Shown: positions 27,211-35,605 of the stretch, piece by piece | Layout of the letters: the number at the start of each line of letters is the position of its first letter | Numbering within the stretch: the stretch's first letter is position 1 | NCBI GenBank assembly: GCA_002695005.1 | Contig: NZNT01000003.1 | Location: 1-64,000 of the forward strand | Origin: Maritimibacter sp. | Lineage (GTDB): Bacteria; Pseudomonadota; Alphaproteobacteria; Rhodobacterales; Rhodobacteraceae | DNA: 64,000 nt | Reading direction: 5' to 3' | The notes under the pieces: model-generated | What the model saw: the letters and a program-made list of their open reading frames with translations, nothing else | Told to the model about the DNA's origin: nothing | Databases searched by the model: none | Made by a program: the position numbers and the translations under genes

Positions 27211-29126
27211 TGCTGTGGCTGATCCCGCTTCTCCCGTTACTGCTGGCGCCCGCGCTCTACGCTGGGTGGTTAAACACCGGGCGTAGGTCGATGGCGGTCT
27301 CCGCTGCAGGCCTCAGTATGGTAGTGGCGGCTCTGGTAGCCTGGGGACTTGCCGGAGACTGGAGCGGGTCCTATCGCTGGGGTAGCGTCCTCGGGCTGGA
27401 GTTGGGAATGTCCAGTCTCACAGCTGTCTTTGCGTTGACTCTGCCGCTGGTCGCGGCCCCGATCCTGATTTATGCGGCGGCCCATGAGCAACCCGAGGGC
27501 CTGGCGCGGCTCATGGCGCTACTGACAGCCTTCGTCGGCGCCATGGAGCTGCTGCTTCTGGCTCAGGATCTGCTCACGCTCCTGATTGCGTGGGAATTGG
27601 TTGGGGCGCTGTCCTGGGCATTGATTGCGCATCACGGCGCGGATGCGGCCCGGGTCGAAAATGCGCGCTGGGCCTTTCTGGTGACGCGTTTCGGGGACCT
27701 CGGGCTCTATCTCGCCGCCGCGGTTGCGTTTGCCGAGACCGGATCCCTCGCGTACAGCAGCCTGAGCCAGCTCGACGGCGCCATGCTGGACCTCTTTGTA
27801 GCCTGCGTGCTTCTGGCCGCTGCCAGCAAGTCGGCCCAGCTCCCATTCTCACCCTGGCTATTTGCAGCTATGTCCGGCCCGACTTCCGCATCAGCCCTTC
27901 TCCACTCAGCCACTATGGTATCGGCCGGGGTTTACCTCATCGCGCAATTGCATTCCACACTGGCCGGAGCCGGCTGGTTCGGGCCACTGGCCCTTTGGCT
28001 GGGGCTTGCGACGGCCCTGACCGCGAGCCTGGTTGCGATCCTCCAGCCCCACGGCAAACGCCTGCTGGCCGCTTCAACTTCTGCCCATCACGGGCTTATG
28101 TGGATCGCGGTAGGGGCGGGCTATCCCACTATTGCCGCGCTTCACTTCGTCTTTCACGCCTTCGCCAAAGCCCCGCTGTTTCTGGCGGTTGGCGTCGCAG
28201 GCGAACGCGCAGGGTCCTATCAGCTTGCAGACATGCGCCTCGGCCGGACTTTTCCGGCACTGGCCGGAGCCAGTGCCGTGGTCGCGCTGGCGCTGGCTGG
28301 CATGTTTCCCCTGGGCGCCGCCTGGACCAAGGAGGCGGTCGTAACGGCTGCAGGCCACCACGCGGCCTGGGCAGCCGTGATAACCGCGCTTGTTGGCGGC
28401 CTGAGCGCCGCCTACGCCGCTCGCTTTCAGTTGACGGTTTTCGGCTGGCAGCGCCGGGAGGACGGTAATGGCCGGTTTCAGGAGGCCAGCGGAAGCCAGG
28501 AGCGAGCTTCGGTCTACGCCTTTGCCCTGGCAAGCCTGGTGGGGGGGCTGCTCTGGTTGCCGGGAGCGAGCGAAACGGTCGGTCACTGGCTCGGTGCGAG
28601 CCTGCCTCCATTCAAGGCCTGGGAGTTGACTCTTTCCCTGGTGCTGGTTGTCCTGGGGCTGATCTTTGGCGCCTGGTTGGCCATCCGCCTCAATAAGTCG
28701 GAACGCTCGACGAGCCTGGCAGCGGACTGGCTTGGACTTCCGGCCGCTGCCCGGCAGTGGCTGCAAGTGCCAGGCACCCAGCTGGTGGGGGGGCTGGCCC
28801 GGCTGGATGACCGCTGGGATGGAACCGTTGATGGGATCAGCCATGCCGCAGCTGCAACGGCCATGACTCTGGCACGAGGCGACGATCACGTGGTCGATGC
28901 GGGCGTCAGCGCCAGCGGCCGCTTTGGGATCTGGCTGGCTGAATTGAACAGCCGCGCCGGAGAGTGGCTGTTCGACGAGCTCCCGGAAGGAGTGGGAATG
29001 CTGTCGGGTCGCGCAGCCCGGCTAGCCAGTCGGCTACAGACCGGCATGGTCCATCACTATTACAGCATTGTCGCGACCGGATTCGCGGCAATCTTGGTTA
29101 CTTTCATCATAGGAGAACTGCTTTGA
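27210..29126 (+). CDS. NuoL-like proton-pumping antiporter subunit
   Basis: The 638-residue protein has about 16 TM helices. Channel residues are present: the TM5 Glu in LIAWELVGALSWALIAHH, and the TM7 Lys in SKSAQLPFSPWLFAAMSGPT followed by SALLHSATMVSAGVYLI. The length and the final hydrophobic segment after a long helical stretch suggest it keeps the lateral helix and anchor seen in NuoL. Coupled to nuoK (TGATG) and nuoM (TTGA). Confidence 0.87.
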   Translation: MLWLIPLLPLLLAPALYAGWLNTGRRSMAVSAAGLSMVVAALVAWGLAGDWSGSYRWGSVLGLELGMSSLTAVFALTLPLVAAPILIYAAAHEQPEGLARLMALLTAFVGAMELLLLAQDLLTLLIAWELVGALSWALIAHHGADAARVENARWAFLVTRFGDLGLYLAAAVAFAETGSLAYSSLSQLDGAMLDLFVACVLLAAASKSAQLPFSPWLFAAMSGPTSASALLHSATMVSAGVYLIAQLHSTLAGAGWFGPLALWLGLATALTASLVAILQPHGKRLLAASTSAHHGLMWIAVGAGYPTIAALHFVFHAFAKAPLFLAVGVAGERAGSYQLADMRLGRTFPALAGASAVVALALAGMFPLGAAWTKEAVVTAAGHHAAWAAVITALVGGLSAAYAARFQLTVFGWQRREDGNGRFQEASGSQERASVYAFALASLVGGLLWLPGASETVGHWLGASLPPFKAWELTLSLVLVVLGLIFGAWLAIRLNKSERSTSLAADWLGLPAAARQWLQVPGTQLVGGLARLDDRWDGTVDGISHAAAATAMTLARGDDHVVDAGVSASGRFGIWLAELNSRAGEWLFDELPEGVGMLSGRAARLASRLQTGMVHHYYSIVATGFAAILVTFIIGELL

Positions 29127-30610
29127 TACTGACCGCCGCACTGGGCATCCCGTTGCTGGGCGCGCTCGCCCTGGCCTTTTGGCCACGCTGGCAGGAACAA
29201 CAGGCGCGTGTGTTTGCAATTATCACGGCAGTTGTTCCCCTGCTACTCATGCTCTGGAGTTGGGTCCGCTTTGACCCTTCGGGACCGCTATTTCAGCTTG
29301 TCGAAGAGGTGGAGTGGGTTCCCTCCCTTGGGATGGGCTTTCGCCTGGGCGTTGACGGTATCGCGCTGGCCATCGCAACCATGAGTGCGCTGCTGTTTAC
29401 CGCGGCGGCGGCTTATCCGGTCGATACCAAAGGCATGCCGCGGCAGTACTATGCCTGGGTACTGTTTCTGGAGTCCGTCTCGCTGGGGGTGTTCCTGTCC
29501 CTGGATCTGCTGTTGTTCTACGTGTTCTTCGACCTCAACCTCGTGGGCATGTATTTCCTCATCGGCCGCTGGGGCCACGGTCGTCCCCAGTATTCCGCGC
29601 TTAAGTTCTTCCTCTACACCCTGCTTGGCTCCCTCGCCCTGCTGCTGGCGATCCTGGGCCTTTACCTGGCATCCGAGCCCCGTACCTTCGATATGCGCGA
29701 GCTCATTGCCCAGCAGCCTCTCGCCGGGGTCGCGCCGGCTGCGGGACTGGTACTTTTGGGCTTCGTCCTGGGGTTTGCCATCAAGACACCGCTGGTGCCG
29801 TTCCACACTTGGCTCCCCCAGGCTCACGTGGACGCACCGGCACCGGCCTCCGCCATACTCGCGGGAGTGCTCCTGAAGATGGGCACCTTCGGCCTCATTC
29901 GCATTCCCTACAGCATGATGCGCCAGACCTTTGCCGACTATGCGTTATGGCTGGCCATATTAGCGGTGATCTCGATTCTTTACGGCGCGGTGGTCGCGCT
30001 GGGGCAGGGCGACCTGAAGCGGCGAATCGCCTATACCTCTATCAACCACATGGGCTATACCGTGCTCGGTATCGCCGTGGCCGGGGCCCTGCTGGAAGGC
30101 AGCGAGACCGCCCGTCAGCTCGCCCTTACCGGGGCAACGATCGAAATGGTCGCCCACGGCCTCATCACCGGCAGCCTCTTCCTGATCGCGGGGTCGTTCT
30201 GGGAGCGCGGCAAGTCCTACGACATGGACTACTACGGCGGCTTGGGCGCCAAGGCGCCGATGATGACGGGACTTACGGCACTGGCCGCGTTCGCCAGTCT
30301 CGGCTTGCCGGGGCTGGCCGGGTTCGTCGCGGAGTTTCATATCTTCGTGGGTACCTTCGGCGTCTACCCCTGGCTCGCCGGTATCGCTCTGCTCGGGATT
30401 CTGATTACCGCCGCCCTGTTTCTGCAAATGCTGCAGCGACTGTTTTTCGGCAAGCTCCCGCCGCAATGGTCCGGTTTTCCGGACCTGCGCGTCAGTGAAT
30501 GGACGGTGCTGGGTGTCCTGTTGGCCTTCGTGGTGATCATCGGGGTCTATCCCAGCTTTCTTATCGACATCATCGAGCCTACGTCGCGCTGGCTGGTGGG
30601 AGCCGGCTGA
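29123..30610 (+). CDS. NuoM-like antiporter subunit
   Basis: A 495-residue membrane protein starting at a TTG that overlaps the nuoL stop, with aggag 8 bases upstream. The TM7 lysine is kept (AIKTPLVPFHTWLPQAHVDAP). The TM5 site reads FFDLNLVGMYFLIGRWGH, with Asp where NuoM has an essential Glu (compare 'FWEmmLvPMYFLI'). Other NuoM features (KRRIAYTSINHMGY) are intact. Pumping is plausible but with an altered carboxylate. Confidence 0.85.
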   Translation: MILTAALGIPLLGALALAFWPRWQEQQARVFAIITAVVPLLLMLWSWVRFDPSGPLFQLVEEVEWVPSLGMGFRLGVDGIALAIATMSALLFTAAAAYPVDTKGMPRQYYAWVLFLESVSLGVFLSLDLLLFYVFFDLNLVGMYFLIGRWGHGRPQYSALKFFLYTLLGSLALLLAILGLYLASEPRTFDMRELIAQQPLAGVAPAAGLVLLGFVLGFAIKTPLVPFHTWLPQAHVDAPAPASAILAGVLLKMGTFGLIRIPYSMMRQTFADYALWLAILAVISILYGAVVALGQGDLKRRIAYTSINHMGYTVLGIAVAGALLEGSETARQLALTGATIEMVAHGLITGSLFLIAGSFWERGKSYDMDYYGGLGAKAPMMTGLTALAAFASLGLPGLAGFVAEFHIFVGTFGVYPWLAGIALLGILITAALFLQMLQRLFFGKLPPQWSGFPDLRVSEWTVLGVLLAFVVIIGVYPSFLIDIIEPTSRWLVGAG

Positions 30611-32019
30611 TGCCAGTAGGGGATCTGCTACCGGAACTGGTGCTGCTGATCGGGGCCGTCGTCATCGTGCTGTTTGCCTCATTCAGCCCACAGCGGCTTC
30701 AGCACTGGGGCGCGAGCCTGGCGTTGCTCACGCTGGCCATCGCGGTCGTCATAACAGCAGGGCAGGGCGAAGCGCCACCAAAGCTTACCTTTTCCGGCGT
30801 CTGGTCGCTGGATCGGGCGACGGTTGCCGCTAAGCTGCTGATACTGGTCTCGGGCGGATTCGCGGTGGCGCTCTCGCCACGCTGGATGGCGAACGATCGC
30901 CGCCATGGTGAGTATTACGCGCTGATCCTGTTTTCGCTGCTGGGCGCCATCATGATGGCTTCAGCCACCGACAGCATGGAGCTGACCATCGGCGTACTGC
31001 TTTCCTCTGTCGCCAGTTACCCGCTGGTGGCCTATCACCGGGCCTGGGCGCCGGCGCTTGAAGCGGGAATGAAGTACTTCCTCATGGGGGCACTGGCCAA
31101 TGCGCTGTTTGTCATTGGCATTGTGCTGATCTTCGGGCTCACGGGGGCGACCGGTTATGCTGAAATCGCTACTGAACTGAACCGCAATCCTGACCCGGTC
31201 GTTGTCATTGCCGCGCTGACGTTTGTTTTTATCGGGTTGGCCTTCAAGCTGGGAGCGTTCCCCGTTTATGCCTGGATGCCGGACGTGGCCCAGGGCGCAC
31301 CCGCACCCATCGCCGCCCTGCTAACGGTGGTGCCGAAGATTGCGGCAGCACTGGCTCTGGCCCGTTTCGTCCAGCTGTTGCCGGTCTCCCTGGCGTGGCC
31401 CTGGGTCATCGCGGTGCTTGCGACGCTGACCATGACGCTCGGTAACCTGGCGGCCCTCTGGCAGCAGGATCTGAGACGGCTTCTGGGCTGGTCTGCGGTT
31501 TCCCAGTCGGGCTACGCCCTGGTCGCCGTTACCGTGGTCGGGGCCACGGATATGGCCGTACCTTCACTGTTGGTGTTCCTTGCGGCCTACGCGGTGGCCA
31601 ATCTCGCCGCGTTCGGCGCAGTTACTCACCTGCGCGGGCGCACGGCCCTAAAACACTACCAAGGGCTGGCCCATGTACGCCCCTGGAGTGCGGTCGTCAT
31701 TGTTCTGGCCCTGTTGTCCTTTGTCGGTATTCCGCCGCTCGTCGGCTTCTTCGGTAAACTGCTCCTGTTTCAGGCTGCCATCGATGGGGGATATACCTGG
31801 CTTGCAGTGGTGGCTGTCGCAAACACCGTACTGTCACTGTTCTACTACCTCCGGGTCATCTCACCCATGATCTTTGCCAAGGCCGCAGGCGAGTATGCCG
31901 TGCTGGGGAGGGGGTCGGCTGTGGTGATGCTAGGGGCCGGACTGTTGGTCCTGGGGCTGGGACTGGGAGCCCAATTGCTGATCCACTATGTGGATGGGGT
32001 TGTCCTGCTGCCGAAATAA
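30610..32019 (+). CDS. NuoN-like antiporter subunit
   Basis: This 469-residue protein ends the operon. It keeps the lysines of the antiporter core (FKLGAFPVYAWMPDVAQGAP; VVPKIAAALAL) and KYFLMGALANALF. The TM5 stretch MELTIGVLLSSVASYPLVAY has Leu where NuoN has Glu (compare 'GLELlSL'), so its half-channel may be impaired. Starts at an ATG overlapping the nuoM stop (TGATG). It converges on the copper cluster, with 94 bases between stops and no clear terminator. Confidence 0.85.
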   Translation: MPVGDLLPELVLLIGAVVIVLFASFSPQRLQHWGASLALLTLAIAVVITAGQGEAPPKLTFSGVWSLDRATVAAKLLILVSGGFAVALSPRWMANDRRHGEYYALILFSLLGAIMMASATDSMELTIGVLLSSVASYPLVAYHRAWAPALEAGMKYFLMGALANALFVIGIVLIFGLTGATGYAEIATELNRNPDPVVVIAALTFVFIGLAFKLGAFPVYAWMPDVAQGAPAPIAALLTVVPKIAAALALARFVQLLPVSLAWPWVIAVLATLTMTLGNLAALWQQDLRRLLGWSAVSQSGYALVAVTVVGATDMAVPSLLVFLAAYAVANLAAFGAVTHLRGRTALKHYQGLAHVRPWSAVVIVLALLSFVGIPPLVGFFGKLLLFQAAIDGGYTWLAVVAVANTVLSLFYYLRVISPMIFAKAAGEYAVLGRGSAVVMLGAGLLVLGLGLGAQLLIHYVDGVVLLPK

Positions 32020-32113
32020 GCCGGGGTCATGCACATGGCGTACACGATAATTTACGGTTGTTCTCCATCACCGTGCTATCCCGGTTGCTTATCGCTCCCC
32101 AAGCGGGCTTCTT

Positions 32114-32593
32114 TCATGGGTTCTCAAGCAGTTCCTTCCGGCCGCCCAGCAATTGTCGCCTGACAAACCAAATCTGCACCAGGGGCAGCAGGATCCACTG
32201 GCTCACCGGCGCCAGTCCTGTTCCCAGCAATGGTAAGACAGGCATCGCATCAGCATACTCCCAGCGGTCCAAAGGTCCGGTCGCAAGCGCCTCAAAAATG
32301 ACGGTTATCAGCATGCCCATACCCAGAAATACCAGCAGGCCTTTTCTGTCCCCGTCCAGTGCCCAAGAGCGCGATTTAACGGCCAGGCTCGCCGACCAGA
32401 ACGCCACGAGTGAAATGAGCACATCCCCCAGGGTTGCTTGGGTACAGTGAAGGATAACCCCGTAGTAGTACACGTCGCCAAAACCCGCAAAGAGCGGCAT
32501 CTGCATCAGCTCCCAGATAAAATGCAGAAGGAAGGCGAAAATCGCAATATGTAGCTCTGGCGTGTTAAGCAGCCCTTTCTTATCAATAGCCAT
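32114..32593 (-). CDS. conserved-looking membrane protein, unknown function
   Basis: The 159-residue protein has about four or five TM helices, opening HIAIFAFLLHFIWELMQMPLFAG and continuing CTQATLGDVLISLVAFW. Conserved-looking polar residues inside membrane segments (H, W-E, Q, C, D) hint at an ion or cofactor site. I do not recognise the family. It is last in a run of minus-strand copper-linked genes, 86 bases after the cytochrome gene. Confidence 0.6.
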   Translation of the reverse strand: MAIDKKGLLNTPELHIAIFAFLLHFIWELMQMPLFAGFGDVYYYGVILHCTQATLGDVLISLVAFWSASLAVKSRSWALDGDRKGLLVFLGMGMLITVIFEALATGPLDRWEYADAMPVLPLLGTGLAPVSQWILLPLVQIWFVRRQLLGGRKELLENP

Positions 32594-32679
32594 GACTTCA
32601 ACCTGTCAGGGGAAACGACCCTTGGATCTTTCCTGACATTATCAGACGCACTTCTAAAAGTTAAAGTGTAGCGGTACGC

Positions 32680-33141
32680 CTATTCTTTTTTTGTCTGCTT
32701 TCGTTGGTAAGTGCGCTGATCTTCGTTCCAGAGGGTTTTCAGATACTCGACGACGGCCTCAATCTCTTTCGCTTCCAATATCTGCTCGAAGGCCGGCATG
32801 GTCAGCCGTTCGGTTTTATTGAAGGGATCCCGCCAGCCCTCGCGAATCATCCGATACAGCATCTCGTCGGAATGGCGCCAGGTGTGGCCCGTGTCATCGT
32901 GAGGTGGCGGGGGCAGTTCGCCTTGGGTGTTGCGCTGCTTCCAGTTTTCTCCCAGGCCCTCGCCCTGGGGCCCATGGCAGGCAGCGCAATAGTTGCGGTA
33001 GATAGCGTTCCCCCGTTTGACCTCGCTTTTTGGGCCGGGTAGCTGTGGCGCGCTGGCGAACGTTGCACCGGAACCGAGCAGGGCTGTCGTCAGAACGACG
33101 GCAGCCCCCGCTATGGTGCCAAGAGATAGCGCCTTAGCCAT
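32680..33141 (-). CDS. periplasmic c-type cytochrome
   Basis: The 153-residue protein has a signal peptide or N-terminal anchor (residues 1-30) and one haem site, YCAACHGPQGEG, with a distal Met in RLTMPAF. It is a class I mono-haem cytochrome of the kind found in periplasmic electron transfer. The ATG at 33141 overlaps the end of the propeller gene by 8 bases, so the two are coupled. The C-terminus is strongly basic (YQRKQTKKE). Confidence 0.85.
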   Translation of the reverse strand: MAKALSLGTIAGAAVVLTTALLGSGATFASAPQLPGPKSEVKRGNAIYRNYCAACHGPQGEGLGENWKQRNTQGELPPPPHDDTGHTWRHSDEMLYRMIREGWRDPFNKTERLTMPAFEQILEAKEIEAVVEYLKTLWNEDQRTYQRKQTKKE

Positions 33142-33952
33142 CGGTTTTCGCCCACTCCATGCCCGTCTGTGTAAACACGCCGTTGGATGTGCCGGCATAG
33201 AGTTCACCGCCCACGACCGCAAGATCGTTAACGTCATCCGGCGCAGCCGTCCGCGACCAGCTCTCGCCGCCGTCAGCGCTGTGGTAGAGGGTATCCCGGA
33301 CCACCCCATAGACGTTCATGGGCGCTTCGGCGTCGTAAGTCAGGGCGGTCACTTCTCCCCGAAGGTCACCGGCGTCGCTCCAGAAGCAAAAACAGTCCAT
33401 GGACCGGGCCACGCCGCGCGTCGTACCCGCGAACAGCCAGCCGGTTTCCATGCTACCTTCCATCTTGGAATGGAGGAATGTCAGGATCGGCTCTTGGGGC
33501 CCGGCGTCGACGCGCTCCCAACTCTCGCCGGCGTTTTCACTACGGAAGATTCCTTCACCGGGGCTGTTGGCATAGACAATATTTTTCAAGGTCGAATGGG
33601 CTACAACGGCGTTGACGCCATTTCCCGGCGCTCCGGTGCCGATTTTCTTCCAGGACCTGCCGTCATCAGTGCTGCGGTATATGCCCAATCCTTTCCCCGC
33701 GATGTAAACCGTCCCCTTTACCGAGACGGCCAGCGACAGCGCTTGCATGCCTTGTGCCGCCTCGGGCAGGGAAACGGATTGGCGATCGTTGCCACTCGTG
33801 CGATGGAGCTTATCCTCGCCCAGAACCCAGAGTGAGCCGTTTGTGCCTGCTTCAACGGCAAGAATCCGGGCCCGGTCGGTGGTTTTTCCAGCCCAGGCGC
33901 CCATGGAGAGCAGTAGCACCGCAACCAGGACAGTCAAATTCACAGAGCGCAT
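33134..33952 (-). CDS. exported beta-propeller with BNR/Asp-box repeats
   Basis: The 272-residue protein has a signal peptide (ending SMGAWA). Asp-box repeats IYRSTDDGRSWKKI, IFRSENAGESWERV and LYHSADGGESWSRT predict a sortilin/sialidase-like propeller. A Cys pair occurs in MDCFCFWSD. Catalysis is unlikely, as no sialidase Arg triad is seen; a binding or scaffold role in the periplasm is more likely. It sits between CopG and cytochrome c in one operon, which suggests a copper- or redox-linked complex. Confidence 0.7.
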   Translation of the reverse strand: MRSVNLTVLVAVLLLSMGAWAGKTTDRARILAVEAGTNGSLWVLGEDKLHRTSGNDRQSVSLPEAAQGMQALSLAVSVKGTVYIAGKGLGIYRSTDDGRSWKKIGTGAPGNGVNAVVAHSTLKNIVYANSPGEGIFRSENAGESWERVDAGPQEPILTFLHSKMEGSMETGWLFAGTTRGVARSMDCFCFWSDAGDLRGEVTALTYDAEAPMNVYGVVRDTLYHSADGGESWSRTAAPDDVNDLAVVGGELYAGTSNGVFTQTGMEWAKTDG

Positions 33953-33978
33953 GATCTACCCTCAGTAGTTGCCATAGT

Positions 33979-34479
33979 TCAGTAGTTGCCATAGCTTTTA
34001 ACGGTCTCGGTGTCACCATCGGCCGTAAATGCGAGCACCGCATAACTATCCTGGCGTCCGGTCTCCATACCCGGGGTGCCATGGGGCATGCCGGGTACGG
34101 ACAAACCTACAGTCTCGTCCCCAAAGCCGGCGTTCGGATTGGCGACATACGCCTTTATATCGCCGGCTGGAACGTGGCCTTCCACGACCAGACCGTCTAT
34201 TACTGCCGTGTGACAGGACGCCATCTCGCGCGGGACTTCGTACTGGCTCTTTATTGCCCGCAGGTCGTCCACCGTCTCTACCTGAACGGTAAAGCCGTTG
34301 TTCTCAAGGTGCTCGGCCCAATCCGCGCAGCAACTGCAGCTGGGGCTCTTGTAAACCGTAATCTCGGAGGTCGCCTGAGCGGTCTCAGTCGCGGCAGGTT
34401 CGGAAGCCTGCAGGTTATAACCGACAACCGCAGCGCCCAGGACAAGGCCGGAAAAGCCCATTGTGTAAAGTCGTTTCAT
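33979..34479 (-). CDS. copG: CopG-type DUF411 copper-resistance protein
   Basis: The 166-residue periplasmic protein has an N-terminal signal sequence. A thioredoxin-like DUF411 domain follows with TVYKSPSCSCCADWAEHL (CxCC site), MASCHTAVIDGLVVEGHVPA and a Met/His-rich end, GLSVPGMPHGTPGME. CopG proteins bind copper and act as thiol/copper redox proteins in the periplasm. It is 26 bases upstream of the propeller gene and downstream of the Met-rich peptide gene. Confidence 0.82.
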   Translation of the reverse strand: MKRLYTMGFSGLVLGAAVVGYNLQASEPAATETAQATSEITVYKSPSCSCCADWAEHLENNGFTVQVETVDDLRAIKSQYEVPREMASCHTAVIDGLVVEGHVPAGDIKAYVANPNAGFGDETVGLSVPGMPHGTPGMETGRQDSYAVLAFTADGDTETVKSYGNY

Positions 34480-34568
34480 GTGTTCTCGCCTTCTAATGAG
34501 TCAATGCTGAAACAGAACGCGAACCGGGACGATAGGCTCGTCCCGGCGCCTCTGGTTACTGCAGGAGG

Positions 34569-34838
34569 CTATTTCTCCGCTTCAGGTTCGGCCTCGGCTT
34601 CATCCGTGCCCTGACTCTGCATCATGTTCATGCAGGCCTCGGTCATGGCTTCGCGATCTTCCGGGGACATGTCGGACATCATGCTCATCATCTGCATCAT
34701 TCCTTTCATCCCTCCCTTGTCACCGGACATCATGTCCATCCCTTCGCCATCACCCTCATGGGCAAATGCCGAGAAGGTGCCGATGCTGGCGGCCAGAACG
34801 AGGGCGGAACCGACGATTTTCAGTTTTTGAGTACGCAT
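34569..34838 (-). CDS. small Met-rich exported protein, copy 1
   Basis: The 89-residue protein has a signal peptide (MRTQKLKIVGSALVLAASIG to FAHEG), then a methionine-rich core (MKGMMQMMSMMSDMSPEDRE, one Cys) and an acidic Glu/Ala tail. It probably binds Cu(I)/Ag in the periplasm through Met side chains. Start ATG at 34838, behind ggag. Closely related to the protein at 50116-50382, with which it also shares an upstream leader element. Confidence 0.7.
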   Translation of the reverse strand: MRTQKLKIVGSALVLAASIGTFSAFAHEGDGEGMDMMSGDKGGMKGMMQMMSMMSDMSPEDREAMTEACMNMMQSQGTDEAEAEPEAEK

Positions 34839-34860
34839 GTTTTTTCTCCGTGTTGCGGAC

Positions 34861-34900
34861 GCGGCCCTCTTATCTGTGGGCAAACGTCAGCTTCTGATAG
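34861..34900 (-). promoter_or_regulatory. shared 40-nt leader element, copy A
   Basis: On the minus strand this aligns without gaps to 49441-49480 and 50052-50091. Shared core: CTGACGTTTGCC, then about 10 variable bases, then GGGC.GC. It ends 22 bases before the ATG. GCCC and GGGC can pair as a 4-bp stem. Confidence 0.6.
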
Positions 34901-34949
34901 TGCTATATTCGCGTGTCTGTAACGCGTGGTTAAGAACTGCAGTCAGGTG

Positions 34950-35345
34950 TCAGGAGAGATGATCGGGCGGAGGAGTAATGATGTCCAGAAAGGGGTTCTG
35001 GTAACTGAACAGCGGACCTGGCATTACCGAATGAGAGAGCGGTACAGAAAAACTGAAGGATGGCGTATAAGCAAGAACCATCGTCATGACGCACTGGCCT
35101 GAGCCACCGCTACCCATACAAGCCACGCTATCAGCCTCGCCACAACCAAAAACGGCGGACATTGCTTCAGTCTGGCCGGCACTCCGGTCATCACTAAAAT
35201 GTCCGCAATCGCTCATAGATACTGCCGCAGCAGCCGGTGAATGGGCTCCGGAAGGCATATCCTGCGCGCTCACTACCGTCTGTGCGCTCATAACAAGCAG
35301 CAGGGAGAGAAGAGCGCAGACAATTTTATGAGTGATCTTGTGCAT
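34950..35345 (-). CDS. small exported protein, unknown
   Basis: The 131-residue protein has a signal peptide (MHKITHKIVCALLSLLLVMSAQTVVSAQ), a Ser/Gly-rich middle with four cysteines (MSDCGHF, VFGCGEA, VACMG, GQCVM) and a C-terminus ending ITPPPDHLS. Small exported proteins with a Pro-rich end recur in metal operons; I do not know the function. The ATG at 35345 is preferred over earlier starts because it begins the signal peptide. A MerR-type promoter lies about 180 bases upstream. Confidence 0.5.
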   Translation of the reverse strand: MHKITHKIVCALLSLLLVMSAQTVVSAQDMPSGAHSPAAAAVSMSDCGHFSDDRSAGQTEAMSAVFGCGEADSVACMGSGGSGQCVMTMVLAYTPSFSFSVPLSHSVMPGPLFSYQNPFLDIITPPPDHLS

Positions 35346-35527
35346 AACGCCTTCGACCGTTGCTTGTACGGAAACACACCTAAACTTCATATTATCTCTG
35401 TAAACGTTAAGACATAATCGTTCCATACGGAACACGGTTATTCCAGCCTATTCCGGTCTGGATCCATAGTCCGCCTACGAGTCAGGAGTTGATCTACCAA
35501 GACAACATCTCTGGAGCAACTTGTTAA

Positions 35528-35558
35528 AGCCTATCCTTAAAGCAGGCTTTAGGGTCAA
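35528..35558 (-). promoter_or_regulatory. MerR-type promoter behind lgt
   Basis: The minus strand has TTGACC (35553-35558), a 19-bp spacer with the dyad TAAAGCctGCTTTA, then TAGGCT (35528-35533). It faces the small exported protein gene and the copper-binding genes beyond. Its dyad is almost the same as that of the peroxiredoxin promoter at 47718-47748. Confidence 0.65.
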
Positions 35559-35605
35559 GACCTTTCTTCGGACATTGCAATTGCATAGATAAAATTCCGA
35601 TCTCC

